Assembly: GCA_030149525.1 (NCBI GenBank)
Contig: JASBRJ010000008.1
Span: forward strand, 1 to 54,309
DNA from: a bacterium
GTDB taxonomy: Bacteria > Vulcanimicrobiota > Xenobia > Xenobiales > JADMJV01
Reading direction: 5' to 3'
DNA: 54,309 nt
A program made the position numbers and the translations under genes. Positions 10,001-17,592 of the stretch are shown one piece after another; position 1 is the stretch's first letter, and the number at the start of each line of letters is the position of its first letter. The notes under the pieces were generated by a model, which worked only from the letters and a program-made list of their open reading frames with translations, did no database searches and was not told where the DNA came from.

Positions 10001-10236
10001 TCGGAGACGGTGAGGTGCACATGCTCTGCAGCACTGAAGGCGAGAGCCTCACTCAGAGGATCCCGAGAGGCCGACTCTTCGTCTATGGCGTCGTCGGTAT
10101 CGAAGGCGAGAAAGCCGATGGTTTTCAGTTCACGATAATTGCCGAAGCGGGCCGAGAGTCGCTGGCGTACATCGAGCATGATCGATTTGCCGGTTCCCCC
10201 GATCCCCACCACCAGTGTGGGAAAAAATGCGGTCAA
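7024..10236 (-). CDS. Tubulin-like GTPase-fold protein (Tubulin_2 type) with SHOCT tail
   Basis: A 1070-residue protein with a FtsZ/tubulin-like N-terminal domain. The first glycine-rich nucleotide loop is LVVGIGGTGKS (residues 9-18), and the tubulin signature loop appears as VGSLIGGTGSGMFIDMGYLF around 181-186, a form typical of the large PF13809-like tubulin homologues. Residues about 460-545 look coiled-coil (LRNTLQKQRDQLAARHEEL). A long alpha-rich region follows, then an Ala/Pro-rich linker and a C-terminal SHOCT motif (IKKLGQLRDEGILTEQEF). It starts at TTG 10236, overlapping the upstream stop as TTGA, with GGAGG eight bases upstream. It probably binds GTP and may polymerise; its partners are likely the membrane proteins encoded upstream. 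Confidence 0.85.
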   Translation of the reverse strand: MTAFFPTLVVGIGGTGKSIMLDVRQRLSARFGNYRELKTIGFLAFDTDDAIDEESASRDPLSEALAFSAAEHVHLTVSDTKMADIRENLHTHHPSLATWLEKESLVHPSVVAGAGQIRQIGRLALLANIDKVVPAINDAVNSITSADSRRSTLEYLKSIGAEGVEIREKPFRIFTVGSLIGGTGSGMFIDMGYLFREDTVRAMMAGQRPISTGIFAVPLAGRTRSGVDTRASAYAALRELNHYSDNSSRYKVEYPDGRSFESHEPPYDFTFLVSTQSGRSTLDGPRALVSMVGRRIMLEATSEFSQKIASNRDNIRKHLAATDERGCNQNFFTFGLSSIEIPLRNFSTSCGARFLSDTIAELRFGKYRDNPQDFNLDPAYLKDFLKEQKLDEAGLKKRLLEPADGRLSLVEQFTSQLDDLKELSGRPVLDRIRKLEKEVEQTLVVAQGEGGKSGPAAAQIRFNSRKLQSRALPILVELVEKLLSDPSKRLLATQAVVESLRNTLQKQRDQLAARHEELSGRIRKGTAALKRHRRELETIAGDPLLKLSFWGGTAFKEAFNGRYARDARTLWELMFEEQLTADDALVAVMDALLSKLKELVDRTTNFDLFLSGLEDELKADAETAARTSIPINGKWINTLTGNEEANQDPVATAYKSIMGSELRQLSNRFIDREIKDYLTSSVDESTSGESGLMSLERRGVSYASMKKELWNLATRTVTQHGRLEDTDVVKAFMQEQQASETFQQVARLSTPFLELDRSDSKFEDNPGKEQTMVGFAGALTEGKAAQARFTELCDKYIEGIEGHHDERLIPLSNSYQVIFYREYGAFPIRLWTHLKALQQAYERQLEKSRLPIHLGGKSEHYLPIVKAAKEDIDRLATRYLLGIIPTIGVFEPEADSSGYRLDFTQGGLRRVIRFSGNLETIAGQLYEAEPDGVPDYVEKQIAKQRSSLGDQDFTQAILAYRNSLYDQNLDQEALDYRLGLIDTYLGSDRGLTEARNAATSADAAPTAAKPAAAAPPASAGPPPAAAPAKESGNGTASIPDQIKKLGQLRDEGILTEQEFETKKRELLDRM

Positions 10237-10595
10237 GACTCAAGCCTCCTCTTGGGTGTCCAAAAGACCATGGCGCCCCACAGCAAGAAGAACAGTCCCC
10301 AGGCCAACCAGACCCAGTAGTTCTTAGTGAGAGCCACAAAAATCACTTGCCAGAGCCACCAGTGAAACACGATGAAGGCGACCAGCAGACTGCTCAGGTA
10401 GGCCAGTCGCATAGCGCCGGGCGCTTGTTGCTTCAGGCCGCGATAATACATGGGGAAGAAGATCAGTTGGGTGCCTAGGATGAAGACACAAACGATGGTG
10501 ATAATAAGCCACCAGACCGAGCTGTCGTAGTGGTCGAGGACGACTTTGATCTTGTCCCAATCGAAGGCCCAGCCCGACATTTCCTCTAGTTTCAT
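10233..10595 (-). CDS. Small three-TM membrane protein
   Basis: About 120 residues, with three hydrophobic helices rich in Trp and Phe: WWLIITIVCVFILGTQLIFF, then LSSLLVAFIVFHWWLWQVIF, then VWLAWGLFFLLWGAMVFW. A short basic C-terminus (TPKRRLES) suggests a cytoplasmic tail. No known family is recognised. ATG 10595 is chosen because GGTGG precedes it by about seven bases; an upstream in-frame start at 10625 would overlap the vWA gene. The stop overlaps the TTG start of the tubulin-like gene by 4 bp, so the two are probably translated together. It may anchor the tubulin-like protein. Confidence 0.8.
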   Translation of the reverse strand: MKLEEMSGWAFDWDKIKVVLDHYDSSVWWLIITIVCVFILGTQLIFFPMYYRGLKQQAPGAMRLAYLSSLLVAFIVFHWWLWQVIFVALTKNYWVWLAWGLFFLLWGAMVFWTPKRRLES

Positions 10596-10612
10596 GCTTT
10601 CACCACCCGTTT

Positions 10613-12178
10613 CTAAGACCGCCAATCTCCGCCGGAAGAATCGCCTCCTGAGTCGATGCCGGAGCCGAAGTGTTCCGCCTCTTCTGCGCCGGGGCCCGAA
10701 GCGTCCTCTTTGACGAAGGTAAAGACCTGTTTGCGATTGCGCTCGTCGATGAAGGTACAGGTGGCCGAGGTGATCAGAGGCTCACCAGTTTCTCCTACGC
10801 TGTATCCCTCGTCCGTTTCCACTTCCACAGTCCCTTCTCTAAGGTTACTGTTGACGAAAATTTTAGCCTTCCCAAAGGGTAAACATCGAACCGAAGCTAT
10901 CGTTTCTTTCAGCTCACCGGAAGTGAAAAGAAGATCGTTCTCCACTCTGGCTTTGCCTCCCAGTCGGACCGATTTGCCCTTTGGCAGGAGAAAGCTCTCT
11001 TCAGAGTCGGGGCCGATCACGCGGATCTTGATCGACTTCATACTGGCAAAATAGAGCGCTGCTCCGACGACCAGGAGAATGATGAAGGGGATGATGGGGA
11101 AGGAGCCGCTCTCTTTTTCCTCCGGCTCGGGAGTTGGAGTTGCCACGGGCTTCGGTGTCTGGGCGGGGGCCGCTTGAGTGGGAGTTGGGGTCGGAGCTTG
11201 AGTGGCGGCGAAGGTCACTTCCTTTTCCGCCGTTCTCACCTTCCCGTCGGCAAGTTCGGCCTGGGCGAAAAGAAGATGAGACCCGGGTTGGATGTCCTTG
11301 AGCGACCAGCTGGCTCGGCCGTCTTGAAAGCTCGTTTTCTGAGAGTCTTTGCCGTCTACCGTGAGGGTGGCCGAGCGAGGCTCCGAGGAACCCAGGAACT
11401 GCACAGTCACCTCGGTGGAGTCCCCTTCTACCCGGCTTGAGGAGGGGGCGATAAACTCCAGCGTCTGGCTCCCCACTCGTCGGGCGGCCCAGGCCAAGCG
11501 AGGATTGTCCAGATCGATGGCGCCGTCGGGTCCGGCAAGCGGGCTGGGGTTGGGGAAGCTGTTGGTGTAGAGGGTGAGCCACAGATGAGCCACCCCCTTG
11601 GATTGAAGCGGGATGGTCTCGGCGGTGGAAGCCACCTGGGCTTCCAGGTTTTTCAGGCGCTCTCGTTCGTCGGTACCCATCTCGATTTCGGAATTGTTGT
11701 CGGAGAAGAGCATGACCACGGTGTTCTGTGAGGTGCCCACTTCCTGAGCTTTCTCCAGGCTGAACAGCTTGGCCCGGCCAAACACGGTGCCCTTTGCGCT
11801 TGACCGGGGCAAGCTCAAAAGGCCTTCGTTGAGAGAGGCGATCTGCTTATCGATCTCGGCAACTTGAAGCTGCTGGGGTGTTTGGGTGTTGGCCAAAACC
11901 GAAGGTTTGTCGGCAAAACCGAAGATGTACACCGAGTCTCCCGGTGCGGCGTATCGGCTCAGAATAGTCTGGGTGAGCTTTTTAGAACGGTCGAACTCCA
12001 CCGACATGCTCTTGCTGGTGTCGAAGCCGATGATGAAAAGCACAGGACGGTCGGAGAAGTGCTGAATGGAAGTGAGCTTATCCAGCACTCTGGTATAGGC
12101 TTCATCCTCCTGGCAAATCCCAACGGTGCTGAGCGACAAGAGAAGCAGAAGGTATGCAAAAATTCGATAGATTCTCAT
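10613..12178 (-). CDS. Secreted-then-anchored vWA-domain protein
   Basis: 521 residues. A signal peptide (RIFAYLLLLLSLSTVGICQ) is followed by a von Willebrand A domain. Its metal-ion-dependent adhesion site is DTSKSMS at 53-59, with later VMLFSDNNSE and the TPQ/SS turns typical of the fold. Next come a beta-sandwich region, a Pro/Thr-rich linker (TPTPTQAAPAQTPKPVATP), one transmembrane helix (PIIPFIILLVVGAALYF) near 360 and a C-terminal beta-rich domain. The predicted topology puts vWA in the periplasm and the C-terminal domain in the cytoplasm. It begins at ATG 12178 with a 4-bp ATGA overlap with the upstream gene. It could transmit an external signal to the tubulin-like protein; that is inference. 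Confidence 0.85.
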   Translation of the reverse strand: MRIYRIFAYLLLLLSLSTVGICQEDEAYTRVLDKLTSIQHFSDRPVLFIIGFDTSKSMSVEFDRSKKLTQTILSRYAAPGDSVYIFGFADKPSVLANTQTPQQLQVAEIDKQIASLNEGLLSLPRSSAKGTVFGRAKLFSLEKAQEVGTSQNTVVMLFSDNNSEIEMGTDERERLKNLEAQVASTAETIPLQSKGVAHLWLTLYTNSFPNPSPLAGPDGAIDLDNPRLAWAARRVGSQTLEFIAPSSSRVEGDSTEVTVQFLGSSEPRSATLTVDGKDSQKTSFQDGRASWSLKDIQPGSHLLFAQAELADGKVRTAEKEVTFAATQAPTPTPTQAAPAQTPKPVATPTPEPEEKESGSFPIIPFIILLVVGAALYFASMKSIKIRVIGPDSEESFLLPKGKSVRLGGKARVENDLLFTSGELKETIASVRCLPFGKAKIFVNSNLREGTVEVETDEGYSVGETGEPLITSATCTFIDERNRKQVFTFVKEDASGPGAEEAEHFGSGIDSGGDSSGGDWRS

Positions 12179-13527
12179 AATTCAAAACAAAACATGCTGC
12201 CGTCGCGGGAGGTTCCGAAAACGCGATTGTTTGCGTAGCTGAGAGCCCCCATAGGCGACGAACTGAGCCGCGGTCGAATAGCCTCTTCGTCGCAACATAA
12301 GTAGCGCCCCTCCGTGCCGTAAAATAGACGCTCTCCAAGCTTCAGGGGGCGAGTTGTGGGCGTTCCGGCGAGATCGCAAACAAAAGAGAATTTGTCGCCC
12401 GTGGTGGAGCAGCTTCTGGCAGAACCGTCGTTGAGAAAGAGAAAGATGCGCTGATCCTGAGCCGAGTAGAGAGGGGGGGCGATCACCGTGGCGGGAAGTT
12501 CACTCACTACGAACCGGTTGTCCTCAAGATAGGCGAACTTGTTGCCCGAGATCAGAATGAAGCGGTCGGCGTAGAGGCCGTAGTCCAGGCTCTCCTTGAG
12601 ACCGATGTCTTCCATCATCCGGACTTCGTTTTCGTTTCCGATGGTCATCAGGTAAGCTTCTCCGGCGTCGGCGGAAGCTAAGAGAGCCTGGTTGGAGCCG
12701 TCGGAGAGAAGTAGAGTGTCGTCTCCCTTGAGAACCTGAGGATTGGGCTGATCTTCGGGATCGTCGGGGTTCAGGGTGGTAACGAATCCGTCTTCGGCGA
12801 CGCGCACCACGCCTTTATCACCCCAGGCGAAGAGACACTTTCTCAGGGGAGCAAACCCGCGAGGGCGGCCTACTTCGTTGACAGGAATCCGTTTCCCGAT
12901 GGAGGGGCTTGAGGTCATGTCCAATTCTGAGATGGAGGTACTCCCGGCGATGAAGAACTTTTTTTGCCAACTGAAGGGGGCACAGGGAGACTCTTCTCCC
13001 AGGTCCAGTCGAGTGAGACAGACGCTGGTTTCTCCGAAGTCTCCGGCGTCGCCCGCTTGAGGAGCCCCCCGTTCGGCCCATAGTTCCACCACGCCCGACT
13101 CCTGGACGGAGAGGATGAGGCCCAGAGTATGGAGATGAGGCCAACGAATATCCGAGCCTGCGGTGGCGCCGCCTGTCCAACCCGGCCGGGGGATCTGATC
13201 GGTTGAGACCACATTCCGGCAGAACTCCAACTCCTGCTGATGAAACTCGTCGGCACCGAAGCGGGTGGTCCAGAACCTGCCCTTGTCCGGGCAGTAGTTG
13301 TTCACACAGGAGGTTCGGTCCAGATGGTAGAGGCGCCCGCAGGCGCGACACGACCAGAAATCATGATCGCAGGCCCGGCATGTCATAAACGGATCCCGGG
13401 GCGTTTCCAGCTGAGCTGAACAGTGAGGACACGGCTGTTTCAGAGCCAGTCCGCACCGTGTACAAAAATTGTGGGCAGAATCTCGCCCGGGTTCCTGACA
13501 CTGAGGGCAGACCAGACCGTTCGACAT
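12175..13527 (-). CDS. Triple zinc-ribbon protein with propeller-like body
   Basis: 450 residues and first gene of the operon. The first 80 residues hold paired cysteines C7-C10/C22-C25, C33-C36/C50-C53 and C60-C63/C74-C79, which form three consecutive zinc ribbons. The rest alternates beta strands in blocks such as GLILSVQESGVVELWAERG, FFIAGSTSISELDM, LFAWGDKGVVRVAEDGFVTT and NRVFGTSRDGSMFCFEL, resembling a PQQ/WD-like beta-propeller. No catalytic residues are evident, so it is likely a scaffold. ATG 13527 has GGAG eight bases upstream. The stop overlaps the vWA start (ATGA). Confidence 0.78.
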   Translation of the reverse strand: MSNGLVCPQCQEPGRDSAHNFCTRCGLALKQPCPHCSAQLETPRDPFMTCRACDHDFWSCRACGRLYHLDRTSCVNNYCPDKGRFWTTRFGADEFHQQELEFCRNVVSTDQIPRPGWTGGATAGSDIRWPHLHTLGLILSVQESGVVELWAERGAPQAGDAGDFGETSVCLTRLDLGEESPCAPFSWQKKFFIAGSTSISELDMTSSPSIGKRIPVNEVGRPRGFAPLRKCLFAWGDKGVVRVAEDGFVTTLNPDDPEDQPNPQVLKGDDTLLLSDGSNQALLASADAGEAYLMTIGNENEVRMMEDIGLKESLDYGLYADRFILISGNKFAYLEDNRFVVSELPATVIAPPLYSAQDQRIFLFLNDGSARSCSTTGDKFSFVCDLAGTPTTRPLKLGERLFYGTEGRYLCCDEEAIRPRLSSSPMGALSYANNRVFGTSRDGSMFCFEL

Positions 13528-13672
13528 AGGGGAACTCCGTTCGGGCGGGGGGGAGGTCTGCCCTGTTTTCGGTGGGTGGTCGGGGCTGGTGCATCGGTCG
13601 GAGTTCTAGGGAAGGTTGGTCTGATGAGTCAGGGAAGCTGTCGGGATTAACACCCATGGAAGAATAGCGACC

Positions 13673-14698
13673 TTGATAGGCTTCTTCACCCTTTTTCTGG
13701 TGTCGTCGGGTCTTGCCGGGACTGGTGAGATTCGGGACAGAAAGTGTCCGGTTTGCGAGGAAAGTCTGAGCGTCACGGTTCTGTTCTCTTCTAACAACGC
13801 GGGTGGAGCCGACCCGGATCTCATGAGGCGGGCCGGTGGGGCGTTCCCTTTGATCGTTGAGCCAATTCTTTGTTCTAAGTGTCATTTTGCTACCTGGTCG
13901 GTGTCAAGCTTGGATGAGCCGGTGCCGGAGAAGCTGAAGACGGCCTTGTTAGCCCAGGAGTCTCCTTTCGTCGTTCCTGAATTCGTGCCCATCGTTCCCA
14001 GCGGACCGTTGCGGGGTCCCTACACCGAAGGGTTGGATTCAAAGCAAACGTCACCGGCCTGGGTTCGGTATGATCTCCTCGCTCAGCAGCTTTCCTTTAC
14101 AGGCGAGTCCGCCTGGCTGAGGTATCAGGCGGCCCATAATGCGGCCTGGGCAGTTCGATTGCGGGAGAACCCTCTGCAGGAATTCCTTTTCGATATGACG
14201 CGAGAGCAGTTCACCGAAGCTCTCAAAGGTATCGACAGTAAGAAAGAACGTGACAATCCCGCCGCCGATCAGATAGATGCTGCCAGAAAAATCCTTAAGA
14301 ACGACGCTCTGACCAAAGACCAGGCCGTGGTGGCAGGATTCCTGTTACGGACTCACGGCGAGTTGACGGATCTGGAAGAGGCCTGGCCCCGGATTGTGAA
14401 AGCTATTGGTGAGGAGCATCTGACCTCGAAGGTTCAGAAATCGATCGCTCTGGAAAGGGTTTATCTCGGCAAGGCTCTGGCCTGTGTCGAGGAACTGCTG
14501 TTGGACCCACCGGAACAAGTCCAACCGGGCGTACTTCACTATCTGAAAGGCGAGTTCCACCGTAGACTCAACCAACCGGCGGAAGCCCGGGAGGCCTACG
14601 CCAAAGCGCTTGAAGGCGAACTTCCCGACTGGTTAAAAGACTGGGCTAAGGGACAACCGGAACTGCTCTCTGTGGTCAAACCCGGCCCCCCCGAATAA
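13673..14698 (+). CDS. DUF2225-like exported zinc-finger/TPR-like protein
   Basis: 341 residues, divergent from the zinc-ribbon operon. It starts with a likely signal sequence (MIGFFTLFLVSSGLAG). Next comes a DUF2225-like cysteine module: RKCPVCEESLSV, a conserved DPDLMRRAGG stretch and ILCSKCHFATW. The C-terminal half is helical and ends with a TPR-like hairpin (YLKGEFHRRLNQPAEAREAY). The function of the family is not known. The frame starts at TTG 13673 with GGAAGA about ten bases upstream; no better ATG lies nearby. It lies next to the other multi-cysteine protein of the divergent operon. Confidence 0.7.
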   Translation: MIGFFTLFLVSSGLAGTGEIRDRKCPVCEESLSVTVLFSSNNAGGADPDLMRRAGGAFPLIVEPILCSKCHFATWSVSSLDEPVPEKLKTALLAQESPFVVPEFVPIVPSGPLRGPYTEGLDSKQTSPAWVRYDLLAQQLSFTGESAWLRYQAAHNAAWAVRLRENPLQEFLFDMTREQFTEALKGIDSKKERDNPAADQIDAARKILKNDALTKDQAVVAGFLLRTHGELTDLEEAWPRIVKAIGEEHLTSKVQKSIALERVYLGKALACVEELLLDPPEQVQPGVLHYLKGEFHRRLNQPAEAREAYAKALEGELPDWLKDWAKGQPELLSVVKPGPPE

Positions 14699-14703
14699 CC
14701 GAC

Positions 14704-16467
14704 TCATCCCGCAAATAGCGTCCAATCCACCCCGCATCGATGCTTGTAGGAGTCTTCGGGGCCGCCCTTCCAGCCTATCTCAAAGTCCAGCCAGTAAGCC
14801 ATTTCGAGGTCGACCTGCTGATCCAGACGATTGCCGAGCTTATCGAAGAAGAGATGGGTGCCGTTTGGTTGGCGTTGGATGATGAGGTAGCCGTCGTGAA
14901 CGTTTTGGTGACAGGCGGTGCAGAGGCCGATGAGGTTCTTGGGCTCGGTTTTACCGCCTTTCGCGAACGGTTCCAGATGATGGACGTGGAGCCAAATTCT
15001 GTTGGGGCACCCCGGAGTGGAGCAGCACCAGCAGTCGCGGCGTAGGATTTCCTTTCGCTGGTGCTTGGTGAGGTATCGGGCGTCGATATTGAAGCGGACT
15101 CGGGTGCTCGCCCACGGATTTTTGGGTTGGCGGTATTGGCTCCGGTTCCGAGTCCGGGCTCTGGCCGTGGCGGCGGCGGTGGCCGTTTCCGTGGCAGTGG
15201 CTGTGCCCGTGGTGGCGGCGATGGCCGTTTCCGGATTTGGTTCCGTTAGGAGGTCTATGTCGAAATTGGCCATTTTAAGCGCTTCGGCAAAGCAATCGGC
15301 ATTCTGAATCCTCTGGGCTCGGTCGGGGTCCGATTCTGCGAAATGGATCTTACTCGGGCCCGTCTTGTCGGTGGAGGCGCCGCCCGGGTCTATTTCGACT
15401 GCGGGGAGCCGGTCCAGGTCCGCATTGACATCGGAGCCCCGGCCAGCGTTCCAAGTTTCGATGGCAGCCGAGTTTTCGGGGCAACTCTGAGAGGCGGACC
15501 GTGCCGAGGTCAGGTCTAATACTTGGACCCCGTCCGGGTCCATTTCGTCAGTGTAGGCCTTGCCTGGCTGTACTTCGTCCACGGAGGCCTCAAACGAGTC
15601 CGATTTCCGGAAACCGGTTCGCAGACCCAACCCGGAAACCTCAAAGCCGAGAGCCTCAAGGTCCGGTTCCCCTTCGTGTTCCTCGCCCCACTCAGCATCA
15701 TCTGCTTCATCCGCACCGAGCAACCCCATCTCCACAGCGAGTTCCCGGCATTCGGCCGCCATCAATATCACCCGAGCCCTCTCCGCCTCGAGATCCTTCT
15801 GCATCTCCAGGTCAACTTTCTCAGAGACATTTTCATCAATCGGGTTATGAGAAAGATAGGTCTTCATTGACTCCAACATCAGCTCGCGCAGCGTCACAGC
15901 TTGACCTTTCCTGATGGAGCAGGCTCGCTGAGCCCGAAGATAGGTCTGATAATCCGTCGGCTCTAATTTGCAACGGATCTCACTTCGAGAATAGATCGCC
16001 TTTTCAAGAGCGGCTTCACCCGGAACGGAACCCCGCGGACTCTTGCTCACAAGAAACTGAATCTGATCACCGGTATACTTTTCGGCAAGCTTCATCCAGT
16101 AATCTTCGGTCTCAGGAGTAGCAACGCGAACAATCTCTCTCAATTTGCACCAGGTGATCCGGCCCTCCTCAGCAGCCATCGACAACTCGGGTAAACGCAA
16201 CAACTCGCGTGCCACTCGCTTGCTTTCATTGGCTTCTTTCTTGCTCACTCCCAGCTTTGACATGGCGTAATGGGTCGAACCGGAACACCCGTGGTTCCTA
16301 TAATCTCGTGTTTCCTGAATGGCCAATAGACAACGGCCCAAAGTCAGTTTACAAGAGGCCACCGTCCCGGCCGCTCGCAAAGCCAATTCGTGGCGGGCGC
16401 GGTCACCCATAGAAACCAGAGTGGAAAGACGAAAACGCTTGGGATCGACGGCTAAGGCACTAAGCAT
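14704..16467 (-). CDS. DUF222-like HNH endonuclease with repeat-filled linker
   Basis: 587 residues from ATG 16467 (GGAG nine bases upstream; an in-frame start at 16587 lacks a site). The N-terminal 230 residues are helical and resemble DUF222/13E12-type repeat proteins (YAMSKLGVSKKEANESKRVA). The C-terminus is an HNH nuclease domain: zinc-type cysteines in CWCCSTPGC, then WLHVHHLEPFAKGG and NLIGLCTACHQNVHDG. Between them, about residues 290-510, lies an acidic, poorly conserved-looking linker with recurrent DPDG/DPGG/DPDR units and an Ala/Thr run (TGTATATETATAAATA). The DNA encoding the DP units resembles palindromes found in nearby intergenic DNA (see findings). Such genes are often numerous per genome and behave like accessory or selfish genes; the target is unknown. 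Confidence 0.85.
   Translation of the reverse strand: MLSALAVDPKRFRLSTLVSMGDRARHELALRAAGTVASCKLTLGRCLLAIQETRDYRNHGCSGSTHYAMSKLGVSKKEANESKRVARELLRLPELSMAAEEGRITWCKLREIVRVATPETEDYWMKLAEKYTGDQIQFLVSKSPRGSVPGEAALEKAIYSRSEIRCKLEPTDYQTYLRAQRACSIRKGQAVTLRELMLESMKTYLSHNPIDENVSEKVDLEMQKDLEAERARVILMAAECRELAVEMGLLGADEADDAEWGEEHEGEPDLEALGFEVSGLGLRTGFRKSDSFEASVDEVQPGKAYTDEMDPDGVQVLDLTSARSASQSCPENSAAIETWNAGRGSDVNADLDRLPAVEIDPGGASTDKTGPSKIHFAESDPDRAQRIQNADCFAEALKMANFDIDLLTEPNPETAIAATTGTATATETATAAATARARTRNRSQYRQPKNPWASTRVRFNIDARYLTKHQRKEILRRDCWCCSTPGCPNRIWLHVHHLEPFAKGGKTEPKNLIGLCTACHQNVHDGYLIIQRQPNGTHLFFDKLGNRLDQQVDLEMAYWLDFEIGWKGGPEDSYKHRCGVDWTLFAG
15524..15542. repeat. GC palindromic repeat inside the HNH gene
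   Basis: TGGACCCCGTCCGGGTCCA forms a perfect 7-bp stem with a five-base loop. The same core GACCCCG(C/T)CCGGGTC occurs at 16808-16826 and 17459-17473. Here it encodes DPDG in the linker of the nuclease. Confidence 0.6.
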
Positions 16468-16998
16468 AAATAAAGGCTCCAGACACGAGAAAGAAGCCCG
16501 TCCCCGGCCTATCTCTTTAGGGCCGAGAAAGACGCGGAAGCTCCCCCTCGATGAATTTCTTCTACGGCTAATTTCTGCGATATACAATCAAAAACCTTCA
16601 GAATTAGTGAAAAAATGTTCACTATTTTAACTTTGCAGAATACAAGACCTAGGAGCCGTCCCCATCGACCTCGGTTCGAAACCCCGGCCCAGGAGTTCAA
16701 CCGGAAAACCCATCATCGCAAGAGGCGGCAGAGTTGATTTTTTGACTCGTAGCGCGTTGCTTACAGTGGAGTTTCCGGTTGCGCTTCTGAGGATTCGACC
16801 GTGGACTCGGACCCCGCCCGGGTCCGATTTCCTAAGCCGATGGTCCGTTGGACGTTGAGTTCGACTCCAAAGTCATTACGCAGTCACACGCAACCTGCTA
16901 ACCCCATCCCTGAAGCGCTCGACTTTCACTTTCGTGCGACTCCTCGCAGCATGAGTCCGTTGCCGTCAAGAATCTTTAAATGGTATCGTTAGCCGGTA
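16468..16998. other. Non-coding stretch with one palindromic repeat
   Basis: No supported gene lies between the HNH nuclease start and the small ORF at 16999. The short frames present lack ribosome-binding sites and plausible protein composition. The stretch contains the palindrome at 16808-16826. A GGTTCGAAACC sequence near 16673 resembles a tRNA T-arm but has no matching cloverleaf. Confidence 0.5.
16808..16826. repeat. GC palindromic repeat, intergenic copy 1
   Basis: CGGACCCCGCCCGGGTCCG has a 7-bp perfect stem and a CGCCC loop. Flanking bases (ACT before, ATTTC after) are shared with the copy at 15524, so the repeat unit is longer than the palindrome. Confidence 0.6.
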
Positions 16999-17277
16999 AT
17001 GGTTAACTGCGTTGTACGTCAGGACGAAGAAACCACTGTACCCGAAGTTTGCGGGATTCCGATTTCCGAGCTTAAGGTCTACTTTCACTCGGAGAGCCCC
17101 ATCGAGGTCGGAGTTCTTTTTCTTAAACTCGGTGATAACTGGCACCGTTTCTTTTTAGACGCGGGATTGCTTTTCTGGAAGAATGCCGCCCCAGATCCTG
17201 AAAATGATCTCGATGATGGACAAGATTACATTAACTGGGGAGTGGGGATTTTGTCCGTGAAGTGGAGACTCGGATAA
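16999..17277 (+). CDS. Small hypothetical protein
   Basis: 92 residues, not recognised. The composition is protein-like, with alternating hydrophobic and charged stretches (GIPISELKVYFHSESPIEV, VLFLKLGDNWHRFFLDAG) and an acidic patch (DPENDLDDGQD). It has no signal peptide or membrane segment. No clear ribosome-binding site precedes ATG 16999, and it is flanked by non-coding repeat-bearing DNA, so it may be an accessory gene or remnant. Confidence 0.5.
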   Translation: MVNCVVRQDEETTVPEVCGIPISELKVYFHSESPIEVGVLFLKLGDNWHRFFLDAGLLFWKNAAPDPENDLDDGQDYINWGVGILSVKWRLG

Positions 17278-17592
17278 AGCTCTTTAGGCCAGGGGAGCCG
17301 ACCTCCTCAGAGTCCCTTGGAAGAAGTGTCAATGAGGACCGTTTTTAAGAATCGGAAGAACTCCGCATGCGGTGCCTCTCTGCACTGGTCACTAAAGCCG
17401 TCGCGCATCGACTCGTACACGAATTCCGCCTAGACCGAGTTCTTCGACCGCGTACCCAGACCCCGCCCGGGTCAAGCCATACCAGGCTCTAAAAGCTCTT
17501 CAAGAAGTATCGCGCTGTCATAGAGTCAGAGCTTTCCCGAAAGCGTCATCCAACTGAAGGCCGCCACCGGTCTCCCGAAAAATCAGCACCAT
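17278..17592. other. Non-coding stretch with one palindromic repeat
   Basis: No gene is supported here. The palindrome GACCCCGCCCGGGTC at 17459-17473 is the third copy of the local repeat. The rest shows no promoter or terminator that I can defend. Confidence 0.5.
17459..17473. repeat. GC palindromic repeat, intergenic copy 2
   Basis: GACCCCGCCCGGGTC has a 5-bp stem and the same CGCCC loop as the copy at 16808. Confidence 0.55.

Noticed and set aside
16660-16700. tRNA-like T-arm GGTTCGAAACC
   Set aside because: No acceptor, D or anticodon stems can be built around it, and no CCA-adjacent stem is present.
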